The translations under genes were made by a program, and so were the position numbers. A stretch of DNA of 62,849 bases from an uncultured Hyphomicrobiales bacterium. GTDB lineage: Bacteria; Pseudomonadota; Alphaproteobacteria; Rhizobiales; Beijerinckiaceae. Positions 46,177 through 56,164 of the stretch are shown here, piece after piece (position 1 is the stretch's first letter; each line of letters opens with the position of its first letter). Below the pieces are notes generated by a model. The model saw only the letters and a program-made list of their open reading frames with translations. It did no database searches and was not told the origin of the DNA. The stretch covers positions 1 to 62,849 of the forward strand of contig CAIUWR010000021.1 in NCBI GenBank assembly GCA_903902915.1. The letters run 5' to 3'.

Positions 46177-46205
46177 AATAATCACGTTTATTTTTCGTGA
46201 TTATT
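46177..46205. terminator. AT-rich 10-bp inverted repeat after ferredoxin
   Basis: AATAATCACG (46177-46186), a nine-base T-rich loop, CGTGATTATT (46196-46205), then TCGTCTTT. It lies 10 bp after the ferredoxin stop. The low stem GC and weak U-tract make it a doubtful terminator; it may be an operator for the reductase gene. Confidence 0.4.
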
Positions 46206-46231
46206 TCGTCTTTCCAAAGTCGGACTGTTGA

Positions 46232-47374
<1,143 letters not shown>

Positions 47375-47426
47375 ATTTATGGAAACGTCCATGTGGGAGC
47401 GACAGGCGAACTGATATAGTCCGCGC

Positions 47427-48290
47427 ATGATCGCTTCCACCCCTGCTTCCTGGACGCCCTGGACCGACCGCGCCGGCCGGATCTCCTTCATCAAGCTCGC
47501 GACTTTGCTCGGGTTGCTGGCCCCCGCCATGTGGATGATCGCCGAATGGCGGCTGGGCTGGCTCTCGCCCAAGCCGACCGGCGATCTGGTGCGCGAAAGC
47601 GGCGATTGGGCCATGCGCATCCTGGTTCTGTCGCTGGTGGTGACGCCGCTGCGTTATGTGGCCCGCTTCAACCGCGCGATCCTCGTGCGGCGCATGGTGG
47701 GGCTGGCGGCGCTCTTCTATACTTTGCTGCATATCGCGCTCTGGTGCCTCGACCTGCATTTCGAATGGTTGCGCATCGCAACGGAGCTGGTGCTGCGGCT
47801 GTTCCTGACGGTGGGGCTGGTCGCCACCCTGCTGATGGTGGCGCTGGGCGTCACCTCCAACGACTGGAGCATCCGCAAGCTGGGCTCGGCGGGCTGGAAC
47901 AGGCTGCATTCCTGGGTCTATGTCGCGACGCTGCTGAGCCTGATCCATTATTTCATGGAAGTGCGGCTCGACGCCAGCGAGGCGGCGCTGATGTGCGGGC
48001 TCTTCATGCTGTTGATGAGCTTCCGGCAAATCCGCAAACGCGCCACGCCGGGCTTTCTCAACCTCATGCTGGCGGCGCTGGTTTGCTCGGTGGGCGCGGG
48101 CCTGATCGAGGCGCTCTACTACAAGCTCTCCACCAGCGTGAACATATCGCGTGTGCTCATGGCCAATTTCGACGTGAGCTACCGGGTAAGCCCGGCGCTT
48201 TGGGTGCTGGGCGCGGGACTGGCGGTGGCCGTGCTGGCGAATCTGCGCGCCCGCTTCGGGCCGAAACCGGCGCGCGCGGCGCGGGCGTGA
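47427..48290 (+). CDS. msrQ: MsrQ-like heme membrane protein
   Basis: A 287-residue membrane protein of the ferric-reductase-like/YedZ family with about six to seven helices. Candidate heme His residues are in LLHIALW, RLHSWVY and LIHYFME. MsrQ donates electrons to the periplasmic methionine-sulfoxide reductase MsrP; no msrP gene is in this neighbourhood. A non-conserved C-terminal region (about 200-280) adds further helices. The preceding reductase and ferredoxin could be its electron source, which is inference. Confidence 0.8.
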   Translation: MIASTPASWTPWTDRAGRISFIKLATLLGLLAPAMWMIAEWRLGWLSPKPTGDLVRESGDWAMRILVLSLVVTPLRYVARFNRAILVRRMVGLAALFYTLLHIALWCLDLHFEWLRIATELVLRLFLTVGLVATLLMVALGVTSNDWSIRKLGSAGWNRLHSWVYVATLLSLIHYFMEVRLDASEAALMCGLFMLLMSFRQIRKRATPGFLNLMLAALVCSVGAGLIEALYYKLSTSVNISRVLMANFDVSYRVSPALWVLGAGLAVAVLANLRARFGPKPARAARA

Positions 48291-48335
48291 GCCGCTCGTT
48301 CCGCCCCCCTCACGCCATGCGCGCAGCGTTTTCCC

Positions 48336-48953
48336 CTACTCCATGACCGCCGCGCGCAAAATGCACACCATCGTCGCGCGTGCGGGTTCCGCCGAGAGGT
48401 TGCGGATCACATGCGGACGGTCGCAACGGTAGCGCAGGGTTTCGCCCGCCTTGGCGGTTTCGCGCACGCCCGCCACCTCGACCTCGAGCTCGCCTTCCAG
48501 CACCGAGAGGCATTCCACCGAGCCATGCTGGTGCGGCTCGGAGGCCAGCACGCCGTCGGGCTCGGCGCTGAACATGTACCATTGCAGCCATTCCACCGTC
48601 TTGATCCAGCCGATGATCGCGAGGTGGCATTTGCCGTCTTCGGAGACCAGATTGGGCGTTTCGTTGCGGGTGGACTTCTCGATGAAGGGCTCATCCTCCG
48701 AGCCCTGCAAGACCCGGTCGATGGACACGTCCAGCGCCTGCGCGAGGCGCCAGATGGTGGCCAGCGTGGGATTGGTTTCGTTGCGCTCGATCTGGCTGAT
48801 GATGGATTTGGCGACGCCGGAATGGTCGGACAGTTCCGACAGGGACATGCTGTGGGCCTTGCGCAGGCGCATCACCGCCCGGCCCAACTGGCCCGACAGC
48901 GCGAAGGCGCCAGCCTCCAGAGCCTTGGCCTTGTCTTTTCCCTCGACGCCCAT
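48336..48953 (-). CDS. XRE-cupin transcriptional regulator
   Basis: A 205-residue regulator. An XRE helix-turn-helix spans about 25-80 (SMSLSELSDHSGVAKSIISQ; NPTLATIWRLAQALDVS). A cupin domain follows at about 120-200 with HQHGSVECLSVLEGELEVEV and CDRPHVIRNL. Such regulators usually control nearby transport or catabolic genes in response to a small ligand. The ATG at 48953 is chosen; the GTG at 48986 lacks a usable ribosome site. It lies downstream of EamA on the same strand. Confidence 0.88.
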   Translation of the reverse strand: MGVEGKDKAKALEAGAFALSGQLGRAVMRLRKAHSMSLSELSDHSGVAKSIISQIERNETNPTLATIWRLAQALDVSIDRVLQGSEDEPFIEKSTRNETPNLVSEDGKCHLAIIGWIKTVEWLQWYMFSAEPDGVLASEPHQHGSVECLSVLEGELEVEVAGVRETAKAGETLRYRCDRPHVIRNLSAEPARATMVCILRAAVME

Positions 48954-49043
48954 CAACTCACCCGTACTGTTTGCTGGATGATCCACTTCCGTTCTTTCTA
49001 TAGAACGACCCTCCTCCTGCCCACAGGGAAATGGCCTCAGCGA

Positions 49044-49967
49044 TCAGAGAAATTTCTTGGTCTTCTCGCTCCAGATCACCATGAGCCCGGCCACGGTGAC
49101 GATGGCCGCGCCCAGCAGCACGCTCATGGAGGGAAACTCCCCCAGAAACAGCATGCCGAGCGCAAGGATCCAGATCATGGAGACATAATCGAAACAGGCG
49201 ATGATGGAGGCGTCCGCGAGCATGAAGCCGCGCGTCATCAGGATCTGGCCAAGTCCGCCGAAGAGCCCCGCGCCGATCAACAGCGCCCAATGGGAGGGCT
49301 CCGGCGTAACCCAGGCGAGGCTCTGGACGGCCGGGGCGAGCGGCCACGAGGCGGGCCACAAGGCGCCCAGCAGCATCAGCGACAGACCAACGCAGCCCGC
49401 CGTGAACTGAAAATAGAAAACCACCGCGCCCATATGCTCGGACTGGACGAGCCGGCTTGTCTGGATCATCGCCACCGCCACGCAGAAGGCGGCGGTGAGA
49501 GCCATGCCAGCCCCGATGGCGCCGCGCGACAGGCCCTGATCGCCCGCGCCCAGATGTTCCCACAGCATGACCAGCACGCCGCAAAAGCCCAGCGCGACGC
49601 CGAACCAGCGCCCCGGCCCCACCCGCTCGCCCAGCCAGGCGGCGGCCAGAATCACGATGATGAGCGGCGAGGCGTAGCCCACCACCGTTACGTCAGCCAG
49701 CGGCAGGAAGGCGAAAGCCGCGAAGTTCATCACCATGCTGCCGGTGCCCGCCAGCGAGCGCAGCAGGTGGCCGCCGACCCGGCGCGTGCGCAAGGCGCGC
49801 GGAAATTCGCCCCTCTGCGCAAGCCAGACAGCGAGCACGATGAGCGCGAAGAACGATCTGAACGCGACCAACTCGCCCACAGGATAAAAGGACAGCCCCT
49901 TCATGATCGCCATCATGCAGGCGAAAACGAATGTGGAGGCGATCTTGTAGGCGATTCCTGCCAGCAT
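49044..49967 (-). CDS. EamA/DMT-family transporter
   Basis: A 307-residue protein with about ten TM helices in two EamA halves. The first half has MLAGIAYKIASTFVFACMMA and VGELVAFRSFFALIVLAVWL; the second has WALLIGAGLFGGLGQILMTRG and DYVSMIWILALGMLFLGEFP. DMT exporters of this kind move small metabolites. The start lies five bases after the SDR stop, so the genes are an operon. Confidence 0.92.
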   Translation of the reverse strand: MLAGIAYKIASTFVFACMMAIMKGLSFYPVGELVAFRSFFALIVLAVWLAQRGEFPRALRTRRVGGHLLRSLAGTGSMVMNFAAFAFLPLADVTVVGYASPLIIVILAAAWLGERVGPGRWFGVALGFCGVLVMLWEHLGAGDQGLSRGAIGAGMALTAAFCVAVAMIQTSRLVQSEHMGAVVFYFQFTAGCVGLSLMLLGALWPASWPLAPAVQSLAWVTPEPSHWALLIGAGLFGGLGQILMTRGFMLADASIIACFDYVSMIWILALGMLFLGEFPSMSVLLGAAIVTVAGLMVIWSEKTKKFL

Positions 49968-49972
49968 CCGCG

Positions 49973-50752
49973 TCAGAACGCGCCCGGGAAAGACCCGCCG
50001 TCGATGAGGAAGTTCTGGCCGGTGATATAGCCCGCCTGCGCGCTGGCGAGATAGGCGCAGAGCTGGCCGAACTCTTGCGGGTCGCCGAGGCGCCCGGCGG
50101 GAATGGTTCTGGTGCGCGCCGCCAGAGCCTCGTCAGTCGTGGTCCCCTGCGCCTTGGCCGCGCCCGCCGCGACGGTGCGCAAGCGGTCGGTCAGAAACGC
50201 GCCGGGCAGGATGCTGTTGATGGTGACATTGGCGCCCGCCACCTGCCGCGCCACGCCCGCCACGAAAGCCGTGAGGCCCGCACGCGCGCCGGAGGACAGA
50301 TCGAGCTGGGGCAGCGGCATTTTCACCGAGCCGGAGGTGATGTTGACGATGCGCCCGAATTTGCGCTCCACCATGCCGTCGATGACGCCCTGAATGAGCT
50401 CGATGGGCGTGATCATGTTGCTCTCAACCCCCGCCACCATATCGGCGTGGGAGAGCTGGCGGAAATCCTTCGGGGGTGGACCGCCGTTGTTGTTGACGAG
50501 AATGTCCACCTGCGGCATCGCCGCCAGCAGGGCCTTGCGGCCCTCCACCGTGCCCACATCGGCCGCGACCGGGATCACCCGCGCGCCCGTCGCCGCCGCG
50601 ATGGCCTTGGCGGCGGCGTCCAGCGTGGCGGCGTCGCGTCCGTTGATCACGACCTCGCAGCCCGCTTCCGCGAGCGCCATGGCGCAGGCCCGGCCCAGCC
50701 CCTTGCTCGACGCGCAGACGATGGCGCGCTTGCCCTTCAATCCCAGATCCAT
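49973..50752 (-). CDS. SDR-family protein lacking catalytic Tyr/Lys
   Basis: A 259-residue SDR with the NAD(P) motif CASSKGLGRAC and VNNNGGPPP. Where Y-x3-K is expected it reads S-G-A-R with Ser153 and Arg157 (LDLSSGARAG). The catalytic Ser is still near residue 140. It belongs to a subgroup seen in many Proteobacteria, with an L-S-x-G-A-R block, whose reaction is not established. It lies 16 bp after the rhodanese gene and five before EamA. Confidence 0.85.
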   Translation of the reverse strand: MDLGLKGKRAIVCASSKGLGRACAMALAEAGCEVVINGRDAATLDAAAKAIAAATGARVIPVAADVGTVEGRKALLAAMPQVDILVNNNGGPPPKDFRQLSHADMVAGVESNMITPIELIQGVIDGMVERKFGRIVNITSGSVKMPLPQLDLSSGARAGLTAFVAGVARQVAGANVTINSILPGAFLTDRLRTVAAGAAKAQGTTTDEALAARTRTIPAGRLGDPQEFGQLCAYLASAQAGYITGQNFLIDGGSFPGAF

Positions 50753-50768
50753 GCCGCCCTCTTCAATG

Positions 50769-51101
50769 TCAGTCGGTCAGCACCTGCTCGCCCGCGCCCG
50801 CCCATTCCAGCATGCCGCCGGTGAAATGGGCGCGGATGTCCGTGCGGCCCGCCTCCTGCGCAAGGCCCAGCGCGGTGACGGAGCGCTTGCCCGAACGGCA
50901 ATGCAGCACGATGCGCTGGCCGGGCTTTTGCGCAGGCAGAGCCGACGGATCGAAGATCGACAGTGCGTTGAGGCTGGCGCCGGGAATGCGTCCGGCCTCC
51001 CATTCATAGGCTTCGCGCACGTCGATGAGCGCGATGGAGCCATCGGCGAGGCCGCTCTTGAGTTCAACGAGGCTGACGTCCTCGACCACGATCCTGTCCA
51101 T
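50769..51101 (-). CDS. Rhodanese-domain protein
   Basis: A 110-residue single rhodanese domain. The active-site Cys68 is in LHCRSGKRS and the IDVREAYEWEAGRIPGA block is typical. It can move sulfur from thiosulfate or persulfide donors; the physiological acceptor is unknown. It lies 60 bp after the chromate transporter genes, in the same minus-strand run. Confidence 0.9.
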   Translation of the reverse strand: MDRIVVEDVSLVELKSGLADGSIALIDVREAYEWEAGRIPGASLNALSIFDPSALPAQKPGQRIVLHCRSGKRSVTALGLAQEAGRTDIRAHFTGGMLEWAGAGEQVLTD

Positions 51102-51161
51102 GGGCTCTCCAATCGGTTGCGCGTCTGTCTCGAATAGCGCAGCGCAGGCTGCGGGGGAAGC

Positions 51162-51719
51162 TCAGGGCGCGACCACCGGCCATAGCCCCGCCATTTCCGC
51201 CGCCACGAAAAGCCCCGCCCCGGCGAACAGCACCACGAATGGGTGCAGCTTGGGCCGCAGGGTCAGCGTCAGCCCAGCCCCTACCGCCGCCGCCCAGGTG
51301 AGCGCGCCGTCGCCCGACAGGCGGATGATGGAAATGGCGCCCGCGAAGATCAGCCCCACCGCCACCGGCGCCAGCCCCTTTTCCAGCGCCGTGTGCCAAT
51401 CGCGGCCCCTGTAACGGTCATAGACCCGGGCGACCGCGAGGGTGAGGATGGAGGCGGGCACGAAAAGCGCCAGCGTGGCGACGATGGCGCCCGCCCAGCC
51501 CGCGACCTTCCAGCCGATGAGCGTGGCCAGCATGGCGCCCGGCCCCGGCGCGACGCGGGCGATGGAGAAGAGGTCGATGAACTCGCGCGCGGTGATCCAG
51601 TGCATCACATCCACCACCTCGCGCTGCAAGGGCGCGAAAATGCTGGGTCCGCCACCAATCGACAGAAGCGAGAAGGGCACGAGGATGAAGGTGAGGCCGA
51701 GGAGCGGATTTTCACGCAT
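51162..51719 (-). CDS. chrA: Chromate transporter, second half
   Basis: A 185-residue ChrA-family domain beginning MRENPLLGLTFILVPFSLLS. The SIGGGPSIFAPLQRE motif and ISIARVAPGPGAMLATLIGW block match the family. About five or six TM helices. It pairs with the gene upstream, with an overlap of eight bases, as a split heterodimeric chromate/sulfate exporter. The longer frame upstream is antisense-like and not used. Confidence 0.9.
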   Translation of the reverse strand: MRENPLLGLTFILVPFSLLSIGGGPSIFAPLQREVVDVMHWITAREFIDLFSIARVAPGPGAMLATLIGWKVAGWAGAIVATLALFVPASILTLAVARVYDRYRGRDWHTALEKGLAPVAVGLIFAGAISIIRLSGDGALTWAAAVGAGLTLTLRPKLHPFVVLFAGAGLFVAAEMAGLWPVVAP

Positions 51720-52284
51720 CCAAGCCTCCTCGACCTGGCCCTCGCGGCCAGGCCAGCGCCACGCTGATCGGCCCCGCGACCAAAGCCACCGGCGCCAAAG
51801 GCCATTGCAGGATGCCGATGGCGACGAAAACGCCGAAAGCGATGACGCCGGGCGCCGCCTTGCGACAGCCATGCAGCGCGCCCATGGTCCCCATGCGCAG
51901 CACCATGCCCACCGCCGCCGCCGCAATGCCATCCATGGCTGAATGGAAGCCGGGGATCTTGATGGCCGTGTCGTAGAGCGTCGCCACCGCGATGACGAGA
52001 AAGAACGGCCCCATCAGCACCGCCAGCAGCGCCACGCCCGCCCCCAGCGTGCCGCGCAGCACCTGCCCGACGTAGACCGCCATATTGGTGACATTGGCGC
52101 CCGGCAACACCTGCCCCAGCGCCAATCCCGCCAGGAACTTCTCATTGGTCAACCAGCCGCGCTCGCCAACCGTGATGCGATGCATCCAGCCAGTGACGCC
52201 GCCGCCGAAGCTGGAGGCCCCGATGGTGAAGAAGACGCGAAAGATGTCGCGCAGCGGAACCTTCGGCGGCGTTTCCTGCATCAT
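51712..52284 (-). CDS. chrA: Chromate transporter, first half
   Basis: A 190-residue ChrA-family domain. It has the SSFGGGVTGWMHRITVGERGWL block and LGQVLPGANVTNMAVYVGQ, typical of the N-terminal ChrA half. Its C-terminal tail overlaps the second half by eight bases. Together the two act as chromate-type anion transporter. The start codon may be the first or second Met. Confidence 0.9.
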   Translation of the reverse strand: MMQETPPKVPLRDIFRVFFTIGASSFGGGVTGWMHRITVGERGWLTNEKFLAGLALGQVLPGANVTNMAVYVGQVLRGTLGAGVALLAVLMGPFFLVIAVATLYDTAIKIPGFHSAMDGIAAAAVGMVLRMGTMGALHGCRKAAPGVIAFGVFVAIGILQWPLAPVALVAGPISVALAWPRGPGRGGLDA

Positions 52285-52332
52285 GAACCCATTGGGCGCG
52301 AATCGCCGCGCCTGCGTACCAAGCGTAGCCTA

Positions 52333-53241
52333 TCATCGCGCCGGGAAATGCGCCTGCCAGTGCCGCGCCACATCCAGCCGCGTCGCGACCCAGACGCCAT
52401 CATGGCTCTGCACATAATCAAGGAACCGCGCCAGCGCCACCGCGCGCCCCGGCCTGCCCACAAGGCGGCAGTGGAGGCCCACCGACATCATCTTGGCCGC
52501 ACCCTCCTCGCCCTCGCGGTAGAGGCAATCGAAGGAGTCCTTCAGATAAGCGAAGAACTGATCGCCGGAGTTGAAGCCCTGCGGGGTGGCGAAACGCATG
52601 TCGTTGGCGTCGAGCGTATAGGGCGTCACGAGCTGCGCCTTGTCGCCCTTGTAGACCCAATAGGGCAGCTCATCGGCATAGGAGTCCGCGCAATAGGCGA
52701 AGCCGCCCTCCTCCATCACCAGATCCAGCGTATGGATCGAGGTGCGCCCGGTGTACCAGCCAAGCGGCCGCTCGCCGGTGATCTGCGTGTGCAGCGCGAT
52801 GGCCTCGCGCATATGGGCGCGCTCGGCCTCAGCCGTGTAATCCTTGTATTCGATCCATTTCAGCCCGTGGCTGGCGATCTCCCACTGGGCTTCCTGCATG
52901 GCCGCGACCTGCTCGGGACTGCGCGCCAAAGCGCTCGCAACCCCAAACACCGTCACCGGCATCCGCCGCGCCGTGAACATGCGCCACAAGCGCCAGAAAC
53001 CAGCGCGCGCGCCATATTCGTAGATGCTCTCCATGTTCCAGTGGCGCTGGCCCGGCCAGGCGGCGGCGCCGACGATCTCCGACAGAAAGGCCTCGGAGGC
53101 AGCGTCCCCATGGAGAATATTGTTCTCGCCGCCCTCTTCGTAATTGACGACGAACTGAACGCAGATCTTCGCCCCGCCCGGCCATTTGGGATCAGGCGTG
53201 GTGCGGCCATAGCCGCGCATGTCACGGGGATATTGGGTCAT
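52333..53241 (-). CDS. puuE: PuuE-like allantoinase / polysaccharide deacetylase fold
   Basis: A 302-residue member of the NodB-fold carbohydrate esterase family 4 close to allantoinase PuuE. It opens MTQYPRDMRGYGRTTPDPKW, with VNYEEGGENNILHGDAASE and HWNMESIYEYGARAGFWR. The ASHGLKWIEYKDY segment carries a likely metal His. PuuE hydrolyses allantoin in purine breakdown; no other purine gene is near, so the substrate may differ. It is divergent from the ABC-type binding protein (201 bp apart). Confidence 0.8.
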   Translation of the reverse strand: MTQYPRDMRGYGRTTPDPKWPGGAKICVQFVVNYEEGGENNILHGDAASEAFLSEIVGAAAWPGQRHWNMESIYEYGARAGFWRLWRMFTARRMPVTVFGVASALARSPEQVAAMQEAQWEIASHGLKWIEYKDYTAEAERAHMREAIALHTQITGERPLGWYTGRTSIHTLDLVMEEGGFAYCADSYADELPYWVYKGDKAQLVTPYTLDANDMRFATPQGFNSGDQFFAYLKDSFDCLYREGEEGAAKMMSVGLHCRLVGRPGRAVALARFLDYVQSHDGVWVATRLDVARHWQAHFPAR

Positions 53242-53442
53242 GGGGATGCCTCAGAGGCTCGACGGATCAGCAAGATTTAGCCTACCTCGGCCAGGAAGGA
53301 AACGCAGCGTCCTGCGCAAGGCGAGCATCGCCATGGCCCCAAAAAGAAAAAATGAATGTAAGCAGGGCTGAACTATGCGCACGAATAGGCTAGGGTGCAC
53401 CGCCCCGCAGCCTATAGAGCCGCGGGCGATGGAGAAAACGAC

Positions 53443-54453
53443 ATGACGGCCCGCATTGATCGACGCAGCTTCACCACATTCGCGGGCGCAAGCCTTTTGT
53501 CCGCGCCCTTCGTATCGCGGGCGTCGGCGCAGGCGCTCACCCCGATCAAGGTCGGCTACGACGGGTTCTCCATGACGACCGCGCCAATGACCTTTGGCTT
53601 GCAAAAAGGCATTTTCCGCAAATACGGCCTTGACCTCACCATGCTCTATATCGACGCGGGGGTCACGCTCACGCAGGCGGTGGTGGGCGGCTCGGTCGAT
53701 ATTGGCCAGAACGGCTACACGCCGGCGGCGGCGGCGGCCGTGCAGGGCGGCGACATCGTCTTTATCGGCGGCGTTTCCAACAAACTGCCCTTTCAGCTGA
53801 TCGTGAAGTCCGAAATCAAGACGGCGGCGGACCTCAAGGGCAAGAAGATCGCCATTTCGCGGCTGGGCTCGTCCTCCGACACGGCGGCGGGTTTCGCAGT
53901 GGCGCATCTCGGCCTCAAGCGCGCCGACGTCACCTTGTTGCAACTGGGCGGCGAAGGCACCCGCACCGCCGCCATGATGAGCGGCCAGATCGACGGCTCG
54001 ATGGAGCAATTGCCCCGCAGCGCGGAGCTGGAGGAGACCGGCAAATATCACATGCTGGTCGATTGCACGGTGGTGGCGGGCGATTATCCCAACACGGCCT
54101 ATGTGGCGCGGCGCTCGACGCTCAAACAAAAGCCGGACGTCATCAAGCGCTTCATGATGGCCATCAGCGAAAGCATCCACGCCTACAAGACCAACAAGGC
54201 GGAGGCGCTGGAATCAAGCGCCGCATTCCTCAAGACGCCGAACAACCATGCGCTTGAAGTCACCTATGAAAGCTTCACAAATGTCGTCTTCCCGGACATT
54301 CCGCGCCCCTCCATCGCGGGCATAGAGCTGGTGCTGGCGGAAATGAAGGAGAAGCTGCCTGCGGCAGGCAATGTGAAGGCCGCGCAAATCGTCGATACAA
54401 GCGCGCTGGACGAACTCGAGACGGAAGGCTTCTTCGCGAAGCTTTTGAAGTGA
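53443..54453 (+). CDS. NitT/TauT-family ABC substrate-binding protein
   Basis: A 336-residue periplasmic binding protein of the nitrate/taurine/aliphatic-sulfonate family. A twin-arginine-like signal (RIDRRSFTTFAGASLLSAP) is at residues 1-30. The mature part has ITLTQAVVGGSVDIGQNGYTPA-like blocks (positions about 65-100) and KTAADLKGKKIAISRLGSSS. GGAGAA lies before the ATG at 53443. It is the first gene of a three-gene transporter (binding protein, ATPase, permease). The substrate is unknown. Confidence 0.9.
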   Translation: MTARIDRRSFTTFAGASLLSAPFVSRASAQALTPIKVGYDGFSMTTAPMTFGLQKGIFRKYGLDLTMLYIDAGVTLTQAVVGGSVDIGQNGYTPAAAAAVQGGDIVFIGGVSNKLPFQLIVKSEIKTAADLKGKKIAISRLGSSSDTAAGFAVAHLGLKRADVTLLQLGGEGTRTAAMMSGQIDGSMEQLPRSAELEETGKYHMLVDCTVVAGDYPNTAYVARRSTLKQKPDVIKRFMMAISESIHAYKTNKAEALESSAAFLKTPNNHALEVTYESFTNVVFPDIPRPSIAGIELVLAEMKEKLPAAGNVKAAQIVDTSALDELETEGFFAKLLK

Positions 54454-54458
54454 GCCCC

Positions 54459-55301
54459 ATGCCTCTCGATACACTTGACGCCACGGGCGAGGCCCGACCG
54501 GTGAAGCTTTGCGCGCGCGGCGTGCGGATCGACTTCTGGAACGAACGCATCAAGCGCAATCTGCGCGTGCTCGACTGCATTGACCTTGATGTGCGCGAGG
54601 GCGAGCTGCTCGCCATCGTGGGCCCCAGCGGCTGCGGAAAATCCACCTTTCTGGGCGCCGTGGACGGGCTGGTGAAAACAGGCGCGGGAGACATCCGCGT
54701 GGATGGCGTCAGCGTCGACAAGCCGGGTGCAGACCGCGCCATGGTGTTCCAGCAAGATTCGCTGTTTCCCTGGCGCACAGTGATGCGCAACATCAGCTAC
54801 GGGCTCGAACTGCAAGGACGCATGGCCAGAGCCGAGATTCGCGACCGCGCCGCCAGCCTCGTCGAACTTGTCGGCCTCAAGGGCTTTGGCGAACATTACC
54901 CGCATGAGCTTTCGGGCGGCATGCGCCAGCGCGTCAACATCGCCCGCGCGCTCGCCACAGACCCCAAGCTGCTGTTGCTCGACGAGCCCTTCGCCGCGCT
55001 GGACGCGCAGACGCGCGAATTCATGCAGGTGGAGCTGATGAAGATCCTCGCCCGCGCCAAAAAGACCGCGCTTTTCATCACCCATCAGATCGACGAGGCG
55101 GTGTTCCTCGCCGACCGGGTGGCGGTGTTCTCGGCGCGCCCGGCGCGGATAAAAGCCATCGTGGATGTGGATCTGCCCGGCCAGCGCACGCTGGAAAGCA
55201 AGTTGCAGCCGCGTTTCCGCGATTTGCAGGAACGCATCTGGCGGCTCATCGAAGAAGAGGCCGAACGCACCGGCCTCATGACCTCCACAGTGGGAGCCTG
55301 A
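54459..55301 (+). CDS. NitT/TauT-family ABC ATPase
   Basis: A 280-residue ATPase. Walker A is GPSGCGKSTFLG, the Q-loop is VFQQDSLFPWRTV, the signature is LSGGMRQRVNIARA and Walker B is LLLLDEPFAALD. The H-loop is FITHQIDEA. All elements are intact and typical of the SsuB/TauB type. Start chosen at ATG 54459 (a GTG at 54450 is possible). The next gene starts one base after its stop. Confidence 0.95.
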   Translation: MPLDTLDATGEARPVKLCARGVRIDFWNERIKRNLRVLDCIDLDVREGELLAIVGPSGCGKSTFLGAVDGLVKTGAGDIRVDGVSVDKPGADRAMVFQQDSLFPWRTVMRNISYGLELQGRMARAEIRDRAASLVELVGLKGFGEHYPHELSGGMRQRVNIARALATDPKLLLLDEPFAALDAQTREFMQVELMKILARAKKTALFITHQIDEAVFLADRVAVFSARPARIKAIVDVDLPGQRTLESKLQPRFRDLQERIWRLIEEEAERTGLMTSTVGA

Positions 55302-55302
55302 C

Positions 55303-56130
55303 GTGACGAGCGTAACGAATGATCTCGTCGTGGCTGACGTGCAGGGCGGCCCAAGCCGCTCCCTTTGGGCGCGCCATGAAAACATGTTGCTCGGCCTCCT
55401 GGCCGTCGCCGCCTTCATGCTGTTCTGGGAATTTTCGGTCGTCTTTGGCTGGGTGAACCCGCTCTTCACCAGCTCGCCCACGCGCATCGTCGCAGCGGGC
55501 GCGGCCATGGTGCGCGACGGGTCGATCTGGAATGATCTTGCCGTCAGCGGCCTCGAATTCGCGCTGGGCTATGGGCTTGCGGTGATCGTGGGCGTGCCGC
55601 TGGGCATTCTCATGGGTTGGTACAGGCGCTTCAATGCGCTGCTGGAGCCCTTCGTCAACGCGCTCTACGCCACGCCGCGCATCGCGCTGATGCCGCTGAT
55701 CATCATCTGGTTCGGCGTCGATCTGTCCTCGAAGATCGCCATCATCTTCCTGTCCACGGTCTTCCCGATTCTCGTCAACACGATGACCGGGGTACGCACC
55801 ATCGACCGCGATTTCATCAAGGTGGCGCGCTCCTTTGGCGCCAGCGACGGCCAGCTCTTCACCACCGTCGCCCTGCCCTCCTCCGTGCCCAATCTGCTCA
55901 CGGGCCTGCGGCTCGGCCTCGGACATGCGTTGATCGGCATCGTCGTCGGCGAGATGTACGGCGCCTCGGCCGGCATCGGTTACATGATGCAGACGGCGGG
56001 CGCGACGTTTCAGACTGATCGCGTGATGGTGGGCATCCTCATCATCGCGGCGGCTGGCATGGCGTTGACGCAGGTGCTCAGGATCATCGAAAACAGATTC
56101 GAGGGGTGGCGCGTCGATCATCGGGGTTAA
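55303..56130 (+). CDS. NitT/TauT-family ABC permease
   Basis: A 275-residue permease with about six helices. The EAA-like loop is ARSFGASDGQLFTTVALPSSVPNLLTGLRLG (in part), as in SsuC/TauC. It starts with GTG at 55303, right after the ATPase gene. Together with the two upstream genes it forms a complete importer. Confidence 0.93.
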   Translation: MTSVTNDLVVADVQGGPSRSLWARHENMLLGLLAVAAFMLFWEFSVVFGWVNPLFTSSPTRIVAAGAAMVRDGSIWNDLAVSGLEFALGYGLAVIVGVPLGILMGWYRRFNALLEPFVNALYATPRIALMPLIIIWFGVDLSSKIAIIFLSTVFPILVNTMTGVRTIDRDFIKVARSFGASDGQLFTTVALPSSVPNLLTGLRLGLGHALIGIVVGEMYGASAGIGYMMQTAGATFQTDRVMVGILIIAAAGMALTQVLRIIENRFEGWRVDHRG

Positions 56131-56164
56131 TCTCCGGGCCGCCGACGAAACAGGGGAGAACGCC

